A stretch of DNA of 64,000 nucleotides, from positions 682,001 to 746,000 of the forward strand of contig JAZAYU010000015.1 of the NCBI GenBank assembly GCA_038501625.1, written 5' to 3'. Every line of letters starts with the position of its first letter. The first letter of the stretch is position 1. The notes beneath the pieces are model-generated. The model was not told the origin of the DNA. It did no database searches and saw only the letters and a list, made by a program, of their open reading frames with translations. The position numbers and the translations under genes are program-made. Of this stretch, positions 24,501-36,804 are shown in pieces. The DNA comes from Corbicula japonica. Taxonomy: Eukaryota; Mollusca; Bivalvia; Venerida; Cyrenidae.

Positions 24501-27500
24501 GAGTGTTAACAAGAAAATTCTATTTTTAGTGACAGTGACCTAGTTTTTGGACCCAGTTGACCCATATTCGAACTCGTCTGAGAAATCATTAGGACAAACA
24601 TCCTGACCAAGTTTCATGACAATCAGAGCAAAATTGTGACCGCTAGAGTGTTAACAAGAAAATTCTATTTTTAGTAACAGTGACCTAGTTTTTAGACCCA
24701 GATGACACATATTCAAACTCGTCCGAGAAATCATTGGGACAAACATCCTGACCAAGTTTCATGACAATCGGAGCAAAAATGTGACCGCTAGAGTGTTAAT
24801 GAGAAAATTCTATTTTTAGTAACAGTGACCTAGTTTTTGGACCCAGTTGACCCATATTCGAACTCGTCCGAGAAATCATTGGGACAAACATCCTGACCAA
24901 GTTTCATGACAATCGGAGCAAAAATGTGACCGCTAGAGTGTTTACAATATAATTCTATTTTTAGTAACAGTGACCTTGTTTTTGGATCCAGATGACCCAT
25001 ATTCGAACTCGTCCGAGAAATCATTGGGACAAACATCCTGACCAAGTTTCATGACAATCGGAGCAAAAATGTAATCGCTAGAGTGTTTACAATATAATTC
25101 TATTTTTAGTAACAGTGACCTAGTTTTTGGACCCAGATGACCCATAATCGAACTCGTCCGAGATATCATTGGGACAAACATCCTGACCAAGTTTCATGAC
25201 AATCGGAGCAAAAATGTGACCGCTAGAGTGTTAACAAGAAAATTCTATTTATAGTAACAGTGACCTAGTTTTTGGACCCAGATGACCCATATTCGAACTC
25301 GTCCGAGATATCATTGGGACAAACATCCTGACCAAGTTTCATGACAATCGGAGAAAAATGTGATCGCTAGAGTGTTAACAAGAAAATTCTATTTTTAGTA
25401 ACAGTGAACTAGTTTTTGGACCCAGATGACCCATATTCGAACTCGTCCGAGAAAGCATTAGGACAAACATCCTGACCAATTTTCATGACAATCGGAGCAA
25501 AAATGTGACCGCTAGAGTGTTAACAAGAAAATTCTATTTTTAGTAACAGTGACCTAGTTTTTGGACCCAGATGACCCATATTCGAACTCGTCTGAGAAAT
25601 CATTGAGACAAACATCCTGACCAAGTTTCATGACAATCAGAGCAAAATTGTGACCGCTAGAGTGTTAACAAGAACATTCATTTTTTAGCAACAGTGACCT
25701 TGTTTTTGGACCCAGATGACACATATTCGAACTCGTCCGAGAAATCATTGGGACAAACATCCTGACCAAGTTTCATGACTATCGGAGCAAAAATGTGACC
25801 GCTAGAGTGTTAACAAGAAAATTCTATTTATAGTAACAGTGACCTAGTTTTTAGACCCAGTTGACCCATATTCGAAGTCGTCCGAGAAATCATTGGGACA
25901 AACATCCTGACCAAGTTTCATGACAATCGGAGCAAAAATGTGACCGCTAGAGTGTTTACAATATAATTCTATTTTTAGTAACAGTGACCTAGTTTTTGGA
26001 CCCAGATGACCCATATTGGAACTCGTCCGAGAAATCATTGGGACAAACATCCTGACCAAGTTTCATGACAATCGGAGCAAAAATGTGACCGCTAGAGTGT
26101 TAACAAGAAAATTATATTTTTAGTAACAGTGACCTAGTTTTTGAACCCAGATTACCCATATTCGAACTCGTCCGAGAAATCATTGGGACAAACATCCTGA
26201 CCAAGTTTCATGACAATCGGAGCAAAAATGTGACAGCTAGAGTGTTAACAAGAAAATTCTATTTTTAGTGACACTGACCTAGTTTTTGGACCCAGTTGAC
26301 CCATATTCGAACTCGTCTGAGAAATCATTAGGACAAACATCCTGACCAAGTTTCATGACAATCGGAGCAAAAATGTGACCGCTAGAGTGTTAACAAGAAA
26401 ATTATATTTTTAGTAACAGTGACCTAGTTTTTGAACCCAGATTACCCATATTCGAACTCGTCCGAGAAATCATTGGGACAAACATCCTGACCAAGTTTCA
26501 TGACAATCGGAGCAAAAATGTGACAGCTAGAGTGTTAACAAGAAAATTCTATTTTTAGCAACAGTGACCTAGTTTTTGGACCCAGATGACACATATTCAA
26601 ACTCTTCCGAGAAATCATTGGGACAAACATCCTGACCAAGTTTCATGACAATCGGAGCAAAAATGTGACCGCTAGAGTGTTAATGAGAAAATTCTATTTT
26701 TAGTAACAGTGACCTAGTTTTTGGACCCAGTTGACCCATATTCGAACTCGTCCGAGAAATCATTGGGACAAACATCCTGACCAAGTTTCATGACAATCGG
26801 AGCAAAAATGTGACCCCTAGAGTGTTTACAATATAATTCTATTTTTAGTAACAGCTACCTTGTTTTTGGACCCAGATGACCCATATTCGAACTCGTCCGA
26901 GAAATCATTGGTACAAACATCCTGACCAAGTTTCATGACAATCGGAGCAAAAATGTGATCGCTAGAGTGTTTACAATATAATTCTATTTTTAGTAACAGT
27001 GACCTAGTTTTTGGATCCAGATGACCCATATTGGAACTCGTCCGAGAAATCATTGGGACAAACATCCTGACCAAGTTTCATGACAATCGGAGAAAAATGT
27101 GATCGCTAGAGTGTTAACAAGAAAATTCTATTTATAGTAACAGTGACCTAGTTTTTGGACCCAGATGACCCATATTCGAACTCGTCCGAGATATCATTGG
27201 GACAAACATCCTGACCAAGTTTCATGACAATCGGAGCAAAAATGTGACCGCTAGAGTGTTAACAAGAAAATTCTATTTTTAGTAACAGTGACCTAGTTTT
27301 TGGACCCAGATGACCCATATTGGAACTCGTCCGAGAAATCATTGGGACAAACATCCTGACCAAGTTTCATGACAATCGGAGCAAAAATGTGACCGCTAGA
27401 GTGTTAACAAGAAAATTCTATTTTTAGTAACAGTGACCTAGTTTTTGGACCCAGATGACCCATATCCGAACTTGTCCAAGAAATCATTGGGACAAACATC

Positions 27501-27800
27501 CTGACCAAGTTTCATGACAATCGGAGCAAAAATGTGACCCCTAGAGTGTTAACAAGAAAATTCTATTTTTAGTAACAGTGACCTAGTTTTTGGACCCAGA
27601 TGACCCATATTCGAACTCGTCCGAGAAATCATTGGGACAAACATCCTGACCAATTTTCATGACAATCGGAGCAAAAATGTGACCGCTAGAGTGTTAACGA
27701 ATTAAGTGTGGACGGACGACGGACGACGGACGACAGACGACGTCCGACGGACATTCATCGATCCTAATAGCTTACCCTGAGCCAGCTCAGGTGAGCTTAA
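21594..27800 (+). mobile_element. 6.2-kb element built of about 42 tandem 145-bp monomers
   Basis: The head reads AAGAGGGCGATGATGGCCC and CGCTCACCTGAG (21616-21626). The tail has GGACGACGGACGAC runs and ends with CTCAGGTGAGC (27786-27796), the exact inverse of the head motif, so the unit has 11-bp subterminal inverted repeats. Between them lie about 42 monomers of 145 bp, each with GTGACCTAGTTTTTGGACCC, CGAACTCGTCCGAGAAATC, CATCCTGACCAAGTTTCATG and AACAAGAAAATTCTATTTTTAG. Monomer variants recur every 12 units (1739 bp). The roughly 71-82 aa minus-strand ORFs are by-products of the repeat. Elements with this head are common in bivalves; I infer a non-autonomous mobile unit with satellite-like core expansion. 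Confidence 0.85.
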
Positions 27801-27850
27801 AAGCTTAATTTCGACCTTTCGTGTTTTCGTTACATCGACATTTCGCCTCG

Positions 27851-28155
27851 TCGACACAAGGGGCGTGCTCGATTGGAAATTCCGACTGTTAGAACAGGGA
27901 GAACTTCAATCCAGTGCGTTGGAACTGTGTTCTGGCAGCGTTCTACACATTCCATCGAAATAGGTGGTGTGAATGGAATCGGTCAGTGTTTTATACTGCA
28001 CCAAATTGAAATATTTTTAAGATACTGTTTTGTTGCCGTAAAATAAGATAATGGTTACATTTCAGTTCTCTGCCAAGAATATCACCAACAGAAATACGAG
28101 AAATAGTGTTATTTTTCAGTAAATTATAAACATTGCTTTGTTGTTGACTGATCTA
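27851..28155. repeat. Direct repeat with CGTGCTCGATTGG end, copy 1
   Basis: The sequence from GGCGTGCTCGATTGGAAATTCC to about TTGACTGATCTAA recurs at 32784-33072 at high identity. The GTGCTCGATTGG end is also found inverted at 42235-42253 and diverged at 43640-43655, so a wider family is present. Confidence 0.75.
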
Positions 28156-28417
28156 AAAACTAACAAGTTTTAGCTTTCCAAAAAGCTAGTCGGTCATTAG
28201 CAAATAAATTAAAAGAATAAGTAGGTATGTATTCGTTCATGTATTTACTTTTGGACCAATGTAAGTCAATGATATGGCCAGTTTTCTGTCTATCAAAGTC
28301 ACACAGACTGTATCTGACAAACTATTTGTGAATTTAGTTGATGTTTCAAGTTTCAAGTGTATTTCCATTTACATTTCTCTGTATGTACAAACATAAATAA
28401 GAGAACATATAAACATT

Positions 28418-28939
28418 GTACAATTCTGTTACTTTAAAGCATGCAAACAAAGTTACTACATTTTATGAATGTTGGTAATGAATACTGAATATTATAAGCG
28501 TAGCTTTTCTCTCAATGTACAAATAAGTATCGACTGTGGAAAGTTCTATGGTACCTCTTTGAGCCTTCGCGTTAATTAACATATTTATCAGATTCGCTGG
28601 TGCTTAAACAACGTAATTATTTCTACACGTCCTGAAAAAATTTACAATTCTGTTACTTTTAAGCATGCAAACAAAGTTGAACGGCTGATGTTTGATTTAT
28701 TGAAACATGAAGAAGACGTGAACCCCCAAAAGGCATCAATATAAATAATCATGTCTCTAGTAGACGTATTTTTTTTTTTCAGGACGTGTAGAAATAATTA
28801 CGTTGTTTAAGCACCAGCGAATCTGATGAATGAGTTACATTAACGCGAATGCTCAATGGGGTTCCATAGAACTTTCCACAGTCGATACTTATTTGTACTT
28901 TGAGAGAAAAGCCACGCTTATAATATTCAGTATTCATTA
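28418..28939. repeat. Inverted repeat; right arm interrupted by a transposon
   Basis: The left arm, about 28457-28640 (from TACATTTTATGAATGTTGGT to TTCTACACGTCCTGAAAAAA), is inverted at 28778-28939 and continues at 30997-31021 beyond the inserted element. A 37-bp direct repeat (TTCTGTTACTTTAAAGCATG phrasing) flanks the left arm at 28418-28455 and 28641-28678. Confidence 0.8.
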
Positions 28940-30996
28940 GGCCTAAAAAAATAGGTTTGTTTCTGGTTACGTCCTTGAAAAAACAATGGGTCGGTAGGTC
29001 GGCTTTCTTTTTTTTTTTGTTTTTTTTTAGGGGAAGGAACCAAAATCCAGGTATATATCATCTTGGGTGTAAGTATGTACATCAAAGATTAAAATTGTTA
29101 AATTTGTACAGCAGACTCAGGGAAATCAAATACACATTGTCAGCTAAAAATATTCTATTGCCCGGAGTGTTCGATTCGCCGGTAATCGTATTCATCATTA
29201 AATCTGCATATATTTGTTGACAATGGAGGTCAGGTAGATCGTGTTCTGGATTATACTCATAATAAATATGCATCATTTATATGTTTATTAATTGATTAAC
29301 AGACCCTTCTGTCATGTACTGCTACAAAATCAAAGTTTCAAATTATATTATGACACCTCGAAATTTACAACGTGAATGTAAAATAAGTATTGAAACAAAG
29401 ACCTATATATTACCTATATAGGTCTTTGATTAAAACACTAACCAATGCGAACATATTCCATAACAAATTACATCCCAATGTTATCTCAAGTATCATATTT
29501 CAGTATTTTTGCATCATCAACCAATTTAACTCAGCCAAAAAATGACAAATGTTACGTACACACTTCTTGTAGATCAAACGATTTCAAAGAAGAGCCGATA
29601 AAACAACACAGTCTTGATACGAGCCGACAATTTCCTTTGAAGTTGCATTTCATTGACAGTTGGTATCAATGTTTACCTCCATACTGACTGTCAATCAAAT
29701 TCAGTCTCCGTATGAAATTAACAGGGAAGGCGGATCAAAGAAATATACATTTATCTACGAGTATTTTTAAAACATGTTTGAGAAAATTTCTTTTTGTTTG
29801 TTTTTGAATTGTGCGGATTTTATGTTAATTAAAAAGAGACAATGGAATTTGAACGTGGATTATTGTAAGTACATGTACCAATAACGTCTCGATTACGGAT
29901 AGGCCTAGGTTGCTGTGTATTTGTAACAGATTTTTAACGCCTGATTGAATTTAATAATATAAGCTGTTTAAAAGAGGTGACAAGTTACAGTTTGTTGCCC
30001 GGAAATATATCTATCTTTTTTAGAGGTATCTTTTAAGGTATTGAAGTGTAGAAAAGGGAAAACTCACTGCATTTTATACTGTAATTCCATTGAAACTAAT
30101 AAACCAGTGTTTCAACTTAAAGTTGAATTGTTTTGCTTAACATGTAATATAAATAATTATTCTTTTAATTACAATTAGATGTGTAATGCCGTAATGTGGT
30201 TGATAGCGTGGATATTGTTGATTTGTTCATGGTTATTTTTGTAAAAAAATATGTTGGATATACTTACCGTAATACCTACCACTTATTGCAACCACTGTAC
30301 CTCACTTTTTAACTCGTATTAAGTCGTTTTTAGCTTTACATTCGTGATATTGATGAATTAACACATAATCAAATATATACATATCCCGTCAATGATGGTA
30401 AAAGTTCTATCACTACCACCAAAGCAGGGTTTATAATTTGATCAGTGCTGTTTCTTTCACGCATTTTACGATACAAATATCAGTACATAATTGTTCACTC
30501 ATAAAGCCATTATTGAACGATTCTGCATTTACGCCGTATCACGTATGCACTTCGAACAGAAATCTTAATCTATTTGCTTCCTTAATTCTTCAATGAAGTC
30601 GTCGGTGGATCAAAATGAATATTTTTACTGGCTCGCCGAACGTTGACATCCATGATTGTTTACCTCGGCGAATTCAATCATGGAATTAGCAACGTTGACC
30701 CGAAAGCACACGCAAACGGGGTTTACATATAATGACACATGGACAGAAAGCACGCGTTTAACAGTTAAAAATAGCACCGGAGAAAAAAAGTGAAAGTAAA
30801 TTTTCCAAAAATGAAACGGTGCTGGCTGTTATTTTGCACCGGACATTGTGTCCGAAAATAACAGAATTTTTCGTCGGTCAAAACCCCGGTCGGCTTTTCA
30901 TACAATTTTTTTGGGAGGGCTGAAAAAAAGTTTCGGTCGGCGCTAAAAAGAGACGGTCGGTCGGGTAACCAGAAACAAACCTATTTTTTTTAGGCC
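28940..30996. mobile_element. 2.06-kb DNA transposon with TTA target duplication (PIF/Harbinger-like)
   Basis: Terminal inverted repeats of about 31 bp begin GGCCTAAAAAAATAGGTT at 28940 and are mirrored at the right end (AACCTATTTTTTTTAGGCC to 30996). TTA is duplicated at 28937-28939 and 30997-30999. The uninterrupted inverted-repeat arm at 28457-28500 shows the original target with a single TTA. A 3-bp TTA/TWA duplication suggests PIF/Harbinger. No transposase ORF is visible, so it is non-autonomous. Internal features include a palindrome at 29395-29430 and a GCCGAACGTTGAC...TCGGCGAATTC block at about 30630-30690. Confidence 0.8.
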
Positions 30997-31021
30997 TTAC
31001 CAACATTCATAAAATGTAGTT

Positions 31022-32024
31022 TTAGTTGGTTCAGCAGATCTCGTCAAAATTGAAGTTGACGAGCGTTAAAAGACAGTAAACAATAAATTAGGATGCTGAT
31101 GCATTTATTACTTTCACTTAAGCTTTATGCTGCTATTATCTTTTGTTTTTGTTTGAACGATTTTCTCTAAAACTATTAAAGGAAATCAAGAAGCACTACT
31201 TGTATTTAAATTAATCTATCATCATAAAAATTGTCGTTATGCCACTGTTCTGAAAACAACTATTTCTTTACTTTAAAGGCTGGTTTTGCATCCCTTGCAG
31301 TATATTCTAGTAGATCGCCCTTACATAGAAATGATAGTGCTTGTGTTGTCTACCTTACTGTACTTGTCAAAATAATGTGATTGTTTAGTATCCCAAGACC
31401 GAATTCAGATCCGTTATATTGCATGTGTATGGGGAAGCAGACATTGGGGTCACGGGCATCCCCGGAAATCTTTTACAAGTAAAACTCAATTTGGATTGCA
31501 ACTGCGACGAGTCCAACCGTTCACTATAGACCCCAAGAAGAGAACGCATAGATATATGCGGTTTTGAGAGGGAATAGGGGAATCAAAATAAATCAATTCG
31601 TATTTCGTTAATAATGCATATATTCAAGGGCAAGTTTTGAACTTTATGGCGGCGGAAGTTTTGTAACATAAATTAAATAGTTAAAGTTTAAATGATAAAA
31701 ATACAGAAGCACGTATAGAATGGTTACCAAGTTTCTATTTCAAAACAATCGTTTAAGTTTTGTTTTCTTAAAATAGATTAAAAGGTCACTTTGAAAACCA
31801 CCGTAGACGAAAAATGTGAAAATATTACAGGCTCGGTTTCATTGAGACTGTTAAAGACTTTAAAGCATATCAAAAACATAAAATACCGCATCCTAATTAG
31901 AGCTCCAACTTGGATATTGTCCGCAGCTTATTGATCGTATTGATGACTGTCTTTTAGCGTAGCGTCGCCCAATTGACTACACTTATGATATTAGATAAAA
32001 AATATTGCCCATGCTGGTCTCCTA
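31022..32024. other. No gene seen
   Basis: The stretch is AT-rich with only short ORFs. A diverged copy of the 13.5-kb dispersed repeat lies at 31790-31860. Confidence 0.5.
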
Positions 32025-32240
32025 TGTTTACTTTAAACAATGGCCATGTCACATTCGCTAAACCTACGGTATCTTCTGATAACATTCACCAAATTTGCAC
32101 TGGAAATCGCAAACAAATGGCAAAATCGCTGATCCTTTTTTTTTTACTTTAAACAATGATCACCTCACTTCGCTAAACTTCCGTTAACTTCTGAGAACAT
32201 TCGCAACATTTGCACTGGAAAGCGCAAAAAGCAAAATCTC
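32025..32240 (+). repeat. Diverged tandem duplication, about 115 bp unit
   Basis: ACTTTAAACAATG, TTCGCTAAAC and TTTGCACTGGAAA recur in the same order in two adjacent units, separated by a poly-T run. Confidence 0.7.
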
Positions 32241-32783
32241 TCTTTAAAAGACAATATTTTGACAATTAGGCAAGTTCTGAGCATTCGTTTCCTCCTAAAT
32301 GCTTGTTTAAAACATCTCCTCGTTTGCTATAAGCCTCTACTGTTTCACGACCGTATGTTTGGTGATTTATACCACAAGAAAGAAATTTTTAAAATTAACA
32401 CATGGGTAGAAGTTTTCATCAATTTTCAAAGTCAATGCATGGACATGAGTTTTTTTTTGAAACCCGCATAATGTCATTTAACATGGCATACACTGAAATT
32501 GACATCATTAAAACTAACAAACAAAAGCAGGAAAAATGTGCGAGAACCACCAATATTACATGTTTAAGTTCAGCATTCTAACGAAATTGTTGAAGATCAG
32601 AATAGTAAATTTAATAATTTGAGTCCCTGTCAGGCTGCTCATCCCCTACCCTAGGACAGTGACGAAATTTTGTTGTTGAACTCTAGATTTTGGAATACAT
32701 TTATGGTTGAAAGTGTATGCTAATGACCGACTAGCTTTTTGTAAACTTTTGTTTACAGACAGCCTTTCACGCAAAAGTCGGAG

Positions 32784-33072
32784 CGTGCTCGATTGAAAAT
32801 TCCGACTTTAAGAACAGGGAGAACTCCAATCGAGTGCGTCGGAACTGTGTTCTGGCAGCGTTCTACCCATTCCATCGAAATAGGTGGTGTGAATGGAATC
32901 GGTCAGTGTTTTATACTGCACCAAACTGAAATATTTTTAGATACTGTTTTTTTTTGCCATAAAATAAGATAATAGTTACATTTCAGTACTATGCCAAGAA
33001 TTTCACCAACATAAATACCGGAAATAGTGTTATTTTTCAGAAAATTATAAATATTGCTTTTTGTTGACTGAT
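32784..33072. repeat. Direct repeat with CGTGCTCGATTG end, copy 2
   Basis: This is a high-identity copy of 27851-28155. It shares GAACTGTGTTCTGGCAGCG, CATTCCATCGAAATAGGTGG and TTTTATACTGCACCAAA. Confidence 0.8.
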
Positions 33073-33549
33073 CTAATCAAAGCGCTGCAGGCGCTGGAGT
33101 AACCACTGCCTGTACCATCAGCGTTTACAAAACAAATGGGTGGTGTAGGAACAATGTTGGCAATATGAATTGGAATGGAATAAGTTGAAATAATAAGACA
33201 TTGTAGACTTATTTCTGTTTGTTAAATGAAATTGGATTTCTAATTTTACAGAGCAACTTTATGTCAAAGTGAAAGAAACCATTCTTTAACATATTTTAGT
33301 TTTTTTAATTATACATATATATTGTATAATGCATTTTTTTATTAAGAATAGCAACGGGCTGAACATTCATTATAAATGCTCAGATTACATTCAAAAAAAG
33401 GATTGAATGTATTTCAAGAAAGTGATGTCACTTCCGCATAATAAAAGTGACTTTGATCCTTACAGAACAGAACAGTATGTGCAGCCTGCAATCCCAGATT
33501 AGGGACAGCCAATCCGTTACAAAAACTTAATCATTCTTTCAGCATTGCT

Positions 33550-33645
33550 GAGATAGTTGTGACAGAAGGAGTGCAGAGCTCTTATTTCACTTTCTGTAGC
33601 GACTCATGGTTGTGAAGGTTTGAATCCCAGTTTGAGATTTTACTA
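33550..33645 (+). repeat. Possible tRNA-derived SINE fragment
   Basis: GGTTTGAATCCC at about 33617 matches a Pol III B box. Upstream sequence has only a weak A-box-like stretch, and no cloverleaf was drawn. An oligo-T stretch follows. Confidence 0.25.
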
Positions 33646-33859
33646 AACTTTTTTTTAAAATGTATCTGACAATATAATTTGTTTTCAATGTTAACAACAA
33701 AGCATAGAATGTGAAAGCTTTTTTTATTTTTTTATGATAGAGAATCTCCGTTTATTCAGTAACAATAACAGCTGTTGAAATTTTAGCATATGTCATTGAA
33801 ACCATTATGTTGTATGCTTGCTTCCTTAACACTTTGCTTTATAAATATGCCTTGATTGC

Positions 33860-34015
33860 CTGGGCAACAGTGTAGATCCAGATCAGCTGGCACATCCATA
33901 CCATCTGATCAGGATCTACACTTTTTCACTTTTAAGTAGGAGGTTTCTGACAAAAGGAAACAGTGCAGATCCTGATCAGATGGCATGAATGTACTGGCTG
34001 ATCTGGGTCTACATA
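33860..34015. repeat. Palindromic repeat, GATCAGGATCTACAC family
   Basis: Alternating direct and inverted copies of GTGTAGATCCAGATCAGCTGG and CATCTGATCAGGATCTACAC fill this block. Another copy lies at about 35855-35905, next to the decayed transposase. It is a small dispersed palindromic element. Confidence 0.75.
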
Positions 34016-34042
34016 GGTTGCACAAGGGATAATATATCTATA

Positions 34043-34607
34043 TATACTGAACAAAAATAAAAAGTATCCACTTTTTATGCTTATATTCTCATTAACACAT
34101 TTTCATTTAATCACGAACGCTTTGAATGGTGTTTTGATAGTTAATCTCAGTTGTTTTTAAGTTTAGTTGTTCATGAACATAATCTTCCACAACAAGAACG
34201 TAGCAACTGCCAGTCGAATAACAATTAATAATGAATTACAAAACACTACATATTCAATTAAAAGGGAGGTAATTGGCAATGGTTGGAATTTCTAGCGTTG
34301 TTTGTCGAAGACTAGTTGTTTTATTGATGAATGTTTTGTGATTTTATTGATCACAAGAGGTGGAGAGACTGATTCAATTTAAATAAATGTAAATAATTTT
34401 AAGAACTACTGATTTTTTTCTGGAATCCTCATTATAACAAAAGGAAAGATAACTAAGTTGTGGCTGCAGATTTTCAAGAAAACTTTATCTCTTTGTAATG
34501 ATAACAGAAATGCAAAATTTGTCTCATATAGGTGTTTGAGTTTTCAATTTAAAATTTTACAAAATTGAAGACAGGAAAGTGGATACTTTTTATTTTTGTT
34601 GAGTATA
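34043..34607. mobile_element. Tc1/mariner-type MITE, 565 bp
   Basis: Inverted ends of about 32 bp: TATACTGAACAAAAATAAAA at the left and its inverse ending GTTGAGTATA at the right. It has TA-type ends and no transposase ORF. It is unrelated in its interior to the element at 7077-7525. Confidence 0.8.
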
Positions 34608-34797
34608 TATGTAGCAAAGGGTTAGTGTTTGTCAACCTTGCTAAATGTCCACTCATAACAGAAAAATACAGCATGTCAATGTCTCTTTAAAGTGAATAAA
34701 ACTAAATTGTTGGTAACTCTTTGTTACATTTTTTATTTAGCTGATTCCCACAACTTTCTTAATAAATAAACTTGTTGGTAACTCTGCCGGTTAAGTA

Positions 34798-35781
34798 TTA
34801 AAAGCTACTATAATTAACAAGCCTATGGTGCAAGTTAGATACTGCAGACCTAATTGTCATTATGTTGTCGGCATGTGGAATCATCTGAAGATTCATTTTT
34901 GAACTTAAAATTTTAAAGTTTTTCAGCCTCTCTATGGCTCGCTCCACATGTATTCTGACACGGGCTATTTACCTTCTTCGTTCCACTTCTCTGGCACTTA
35001 ACTGTTTTTTTCCTCTTGTAAAATCTGGCATAATTAAAGTTGCATAACGCGACGCTACTTCCTCCGAAATAAGAAAGCCACGATCAGCCAGTATTTGGTC
35101 ATCTCTTTCAATCAAATCCAGAAATCCTAAGCGCAGAGTTATGACCTTCCCTGACGTTCTGCCACCAAATGCATGTGAAACGAAACTAATCGCACCTGTT
35201 GTGGTAATGGCAACTAAAAATTTCACAGCACTGTGATGCTTGTAATTCGACCATGTTGATGCCCGTAATGTCAAGTTCCCTGCTCTTTCAATGAAAACTT
35301 CACAACAGTCAATTATTACCCTACATTTACGGTATGTTTCTCGGAAAACCTCTGGAAGATTCCTCAACACAGATTCTTTATCTGGCCACTATACCAGAAA
35401 GCCAATTTTGTTTGCAAGCTTTGGCAGTCCTTCATTTAATATGTTGGATATTACAGTCCGGGAAACATTAAATCTGAATGCAAGATCGTCATTCTGTAAG
35501 TTTAGTCTCAGTTTCATGAGTATGATCATTAACACAGAGCCTGGGGAAAGTATGTTGGACTTTGGTAGAACTGCCTGTGTAAAATTCACCAGCCATAAAA
35601 ACACAGCATGATTTGGTAATCCAGTGAAGAATAAAGTTTTAGCGTCTTTTCTTTCTCCCTCCAGAATATTGTCAGAGAACTTTTGAAGCATAATCTCCTC
35701 TTTCAGCCGATGGTTCTCTTGCTGAAGCTGCCCAATCTCCTCCATTGCTTTCTGGTGCTTTAATGCAGCGGTCATGGATAT
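34798..35781 (-). pseudogene. DDE_Tnp_4 (ISL2EU/Harbinger-type) transposase exon, two in-frame stops
   Basis: The exon starts after ATTATTTCAG (AG at 35783-35782) and reads through a coiled-coil (EEIGQLQQENHRLKEEI), a helix-turn-helix-like region (FRFNVSRTVISNIL) and a DDE catalytic core. The core motifs are VIIDCCEVF (first Asp), LADRGFLI (second Asp) and RIHVERAIERLK (Glu). The order and spacing match the DDE_Tnp_4 superfamily. Reading is interrupted by TAG after GFLV (35391-35389) and TAA after VERRR (34971-34969); the frame is otherwise open to TAA at 34800-34798. It is a decayed transposon gene, with its middle exon at 36145-36400 and probably its THAP exon beyond the LTR insertion. Confidence 0.85.
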
Positions 35782-36144
35782 CTGAAATAATATGAAAAGC
35801 ACATATAAAACAGACAAAATAAGGTACTAATCTCCTTAGACTAACTAACAGTGCTGCTCCAGATCAGCTGGCTTGTTTGTTCCATCTGATCAGGATCTAC
35901 ACTGTTCTCTTTTAGATGTATAAGGTTGTTTTTTTACCAAGATGCCAACTTATTTTAGATTATGATCGGACAGTATGGGTTTGTCAATTGATCTACCAGG
36001 TTCACAAAAGCGTTACAACTTGTACATACACAATTTTATGTTATTCGCTATAGTGAGCAAAATTCTGCGGAGTTTTTCTAAATTCATCGGCACCCATTAA
36101 ATGCATAACATGTACTTAACCTGAGAAGATTTTGAGTAATATAC

Positions 36145-36400
36145 CGGTCTGATTTTTCTGGACTGGTGTCTCTATACTGGGAGTAAGCTGGTAAGGTAGG
36201 GCTTCTGCAGCATCACATTCTGAACTTTTCTCATGTTTCTTTACATCTGGGGTGAGGAAGGCAAGCTGCTTCTTGAATCCCGCAACACTGTTCTCTCATA
36301 CCGACTTTTCATGGCTTCTGAGTTTTTCTTCTCTGTGTAGTGATATTATTCATGTTTACACTTGGTACATAATCTGGATCATGGGGATCATCACACTTTC
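36145..36400 (-). pseudogene. Middle exon relic of the THAP/DDE transposase
   Basis: It starts after TGTGTTGTAG (exon from 36400) with KCDDPHDPDYVPS, a phrase I recall from the linker between THAP and DDE domains in ISL2EU-type transposases. A stop (KP then TGA) and frame changes follow. A possible donor GACCG/GTATAT lies at about 36145. It lies directly left of the LTR retrotransposon insertion. Confidence 0.6.
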
Positions 36401-36487
36401 CTACAACACACACAAATATTAAGTGATTAACAGAAATAATTAAAATATTCTGGACCCTTCATTTAGTACTCTTATCACAAACAACGT

Positions 36488-36682
36488 TGTTACATGGTAG
36501 ACAACTCTGTTGTCCTTACTGAGTAGACAATCATGTAGTACAGAGTTAACTCATCTTGACCCTTTATATATTCATGCTCTCTCTTATAGCAGACACTTCT
36601 TGTTAAGGCCTCACTGAATAAACATGTAACGAACTCAGTGTTACTTAATCAATGTACCCACATACCCGCGCACACCATAACA
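36488..36682 (+). repeat. 5' LTR
   Basis: It is 195 bp, with TG...CA type ends (TGTTAC/TAACA). It contains a TATA-like TTTATATATTC near 36562 and AATAAA near 36620, which are plausible promoter and polyadenylation signals. Confidence 0.95.
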
Positions 36683-36698
36683 TGGTGTCAGAAGGTGG
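36683..36698 (+). promoter_or_regulatory. Primer binding site, tRNA-Leu-like
   Basis: TGGTGTCAGAAGGTGG begins directly after the 5' LTR and resembles the complement of the 3' end of a tRNA-Leu (from memory). Confidence 0.6.
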
Positions 36699-36804
36699 TA
36701 GTTATAGACAATATGGAAATAAACTATAACTAAAGGATTACGTAATTCTGCGGACTGTTTTGTTTCTGTGACACTATACAAGTGTAAAATTCTATTTTAA
36801 AACA

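Noticed and set aside
22366..27074. Repeated minus-strand ORFs of 71 and 82 aa
   Set aside because: They arise from the 145-bp satellite read across unit borders. They recur at the repeat period and have no independent coding evidence.
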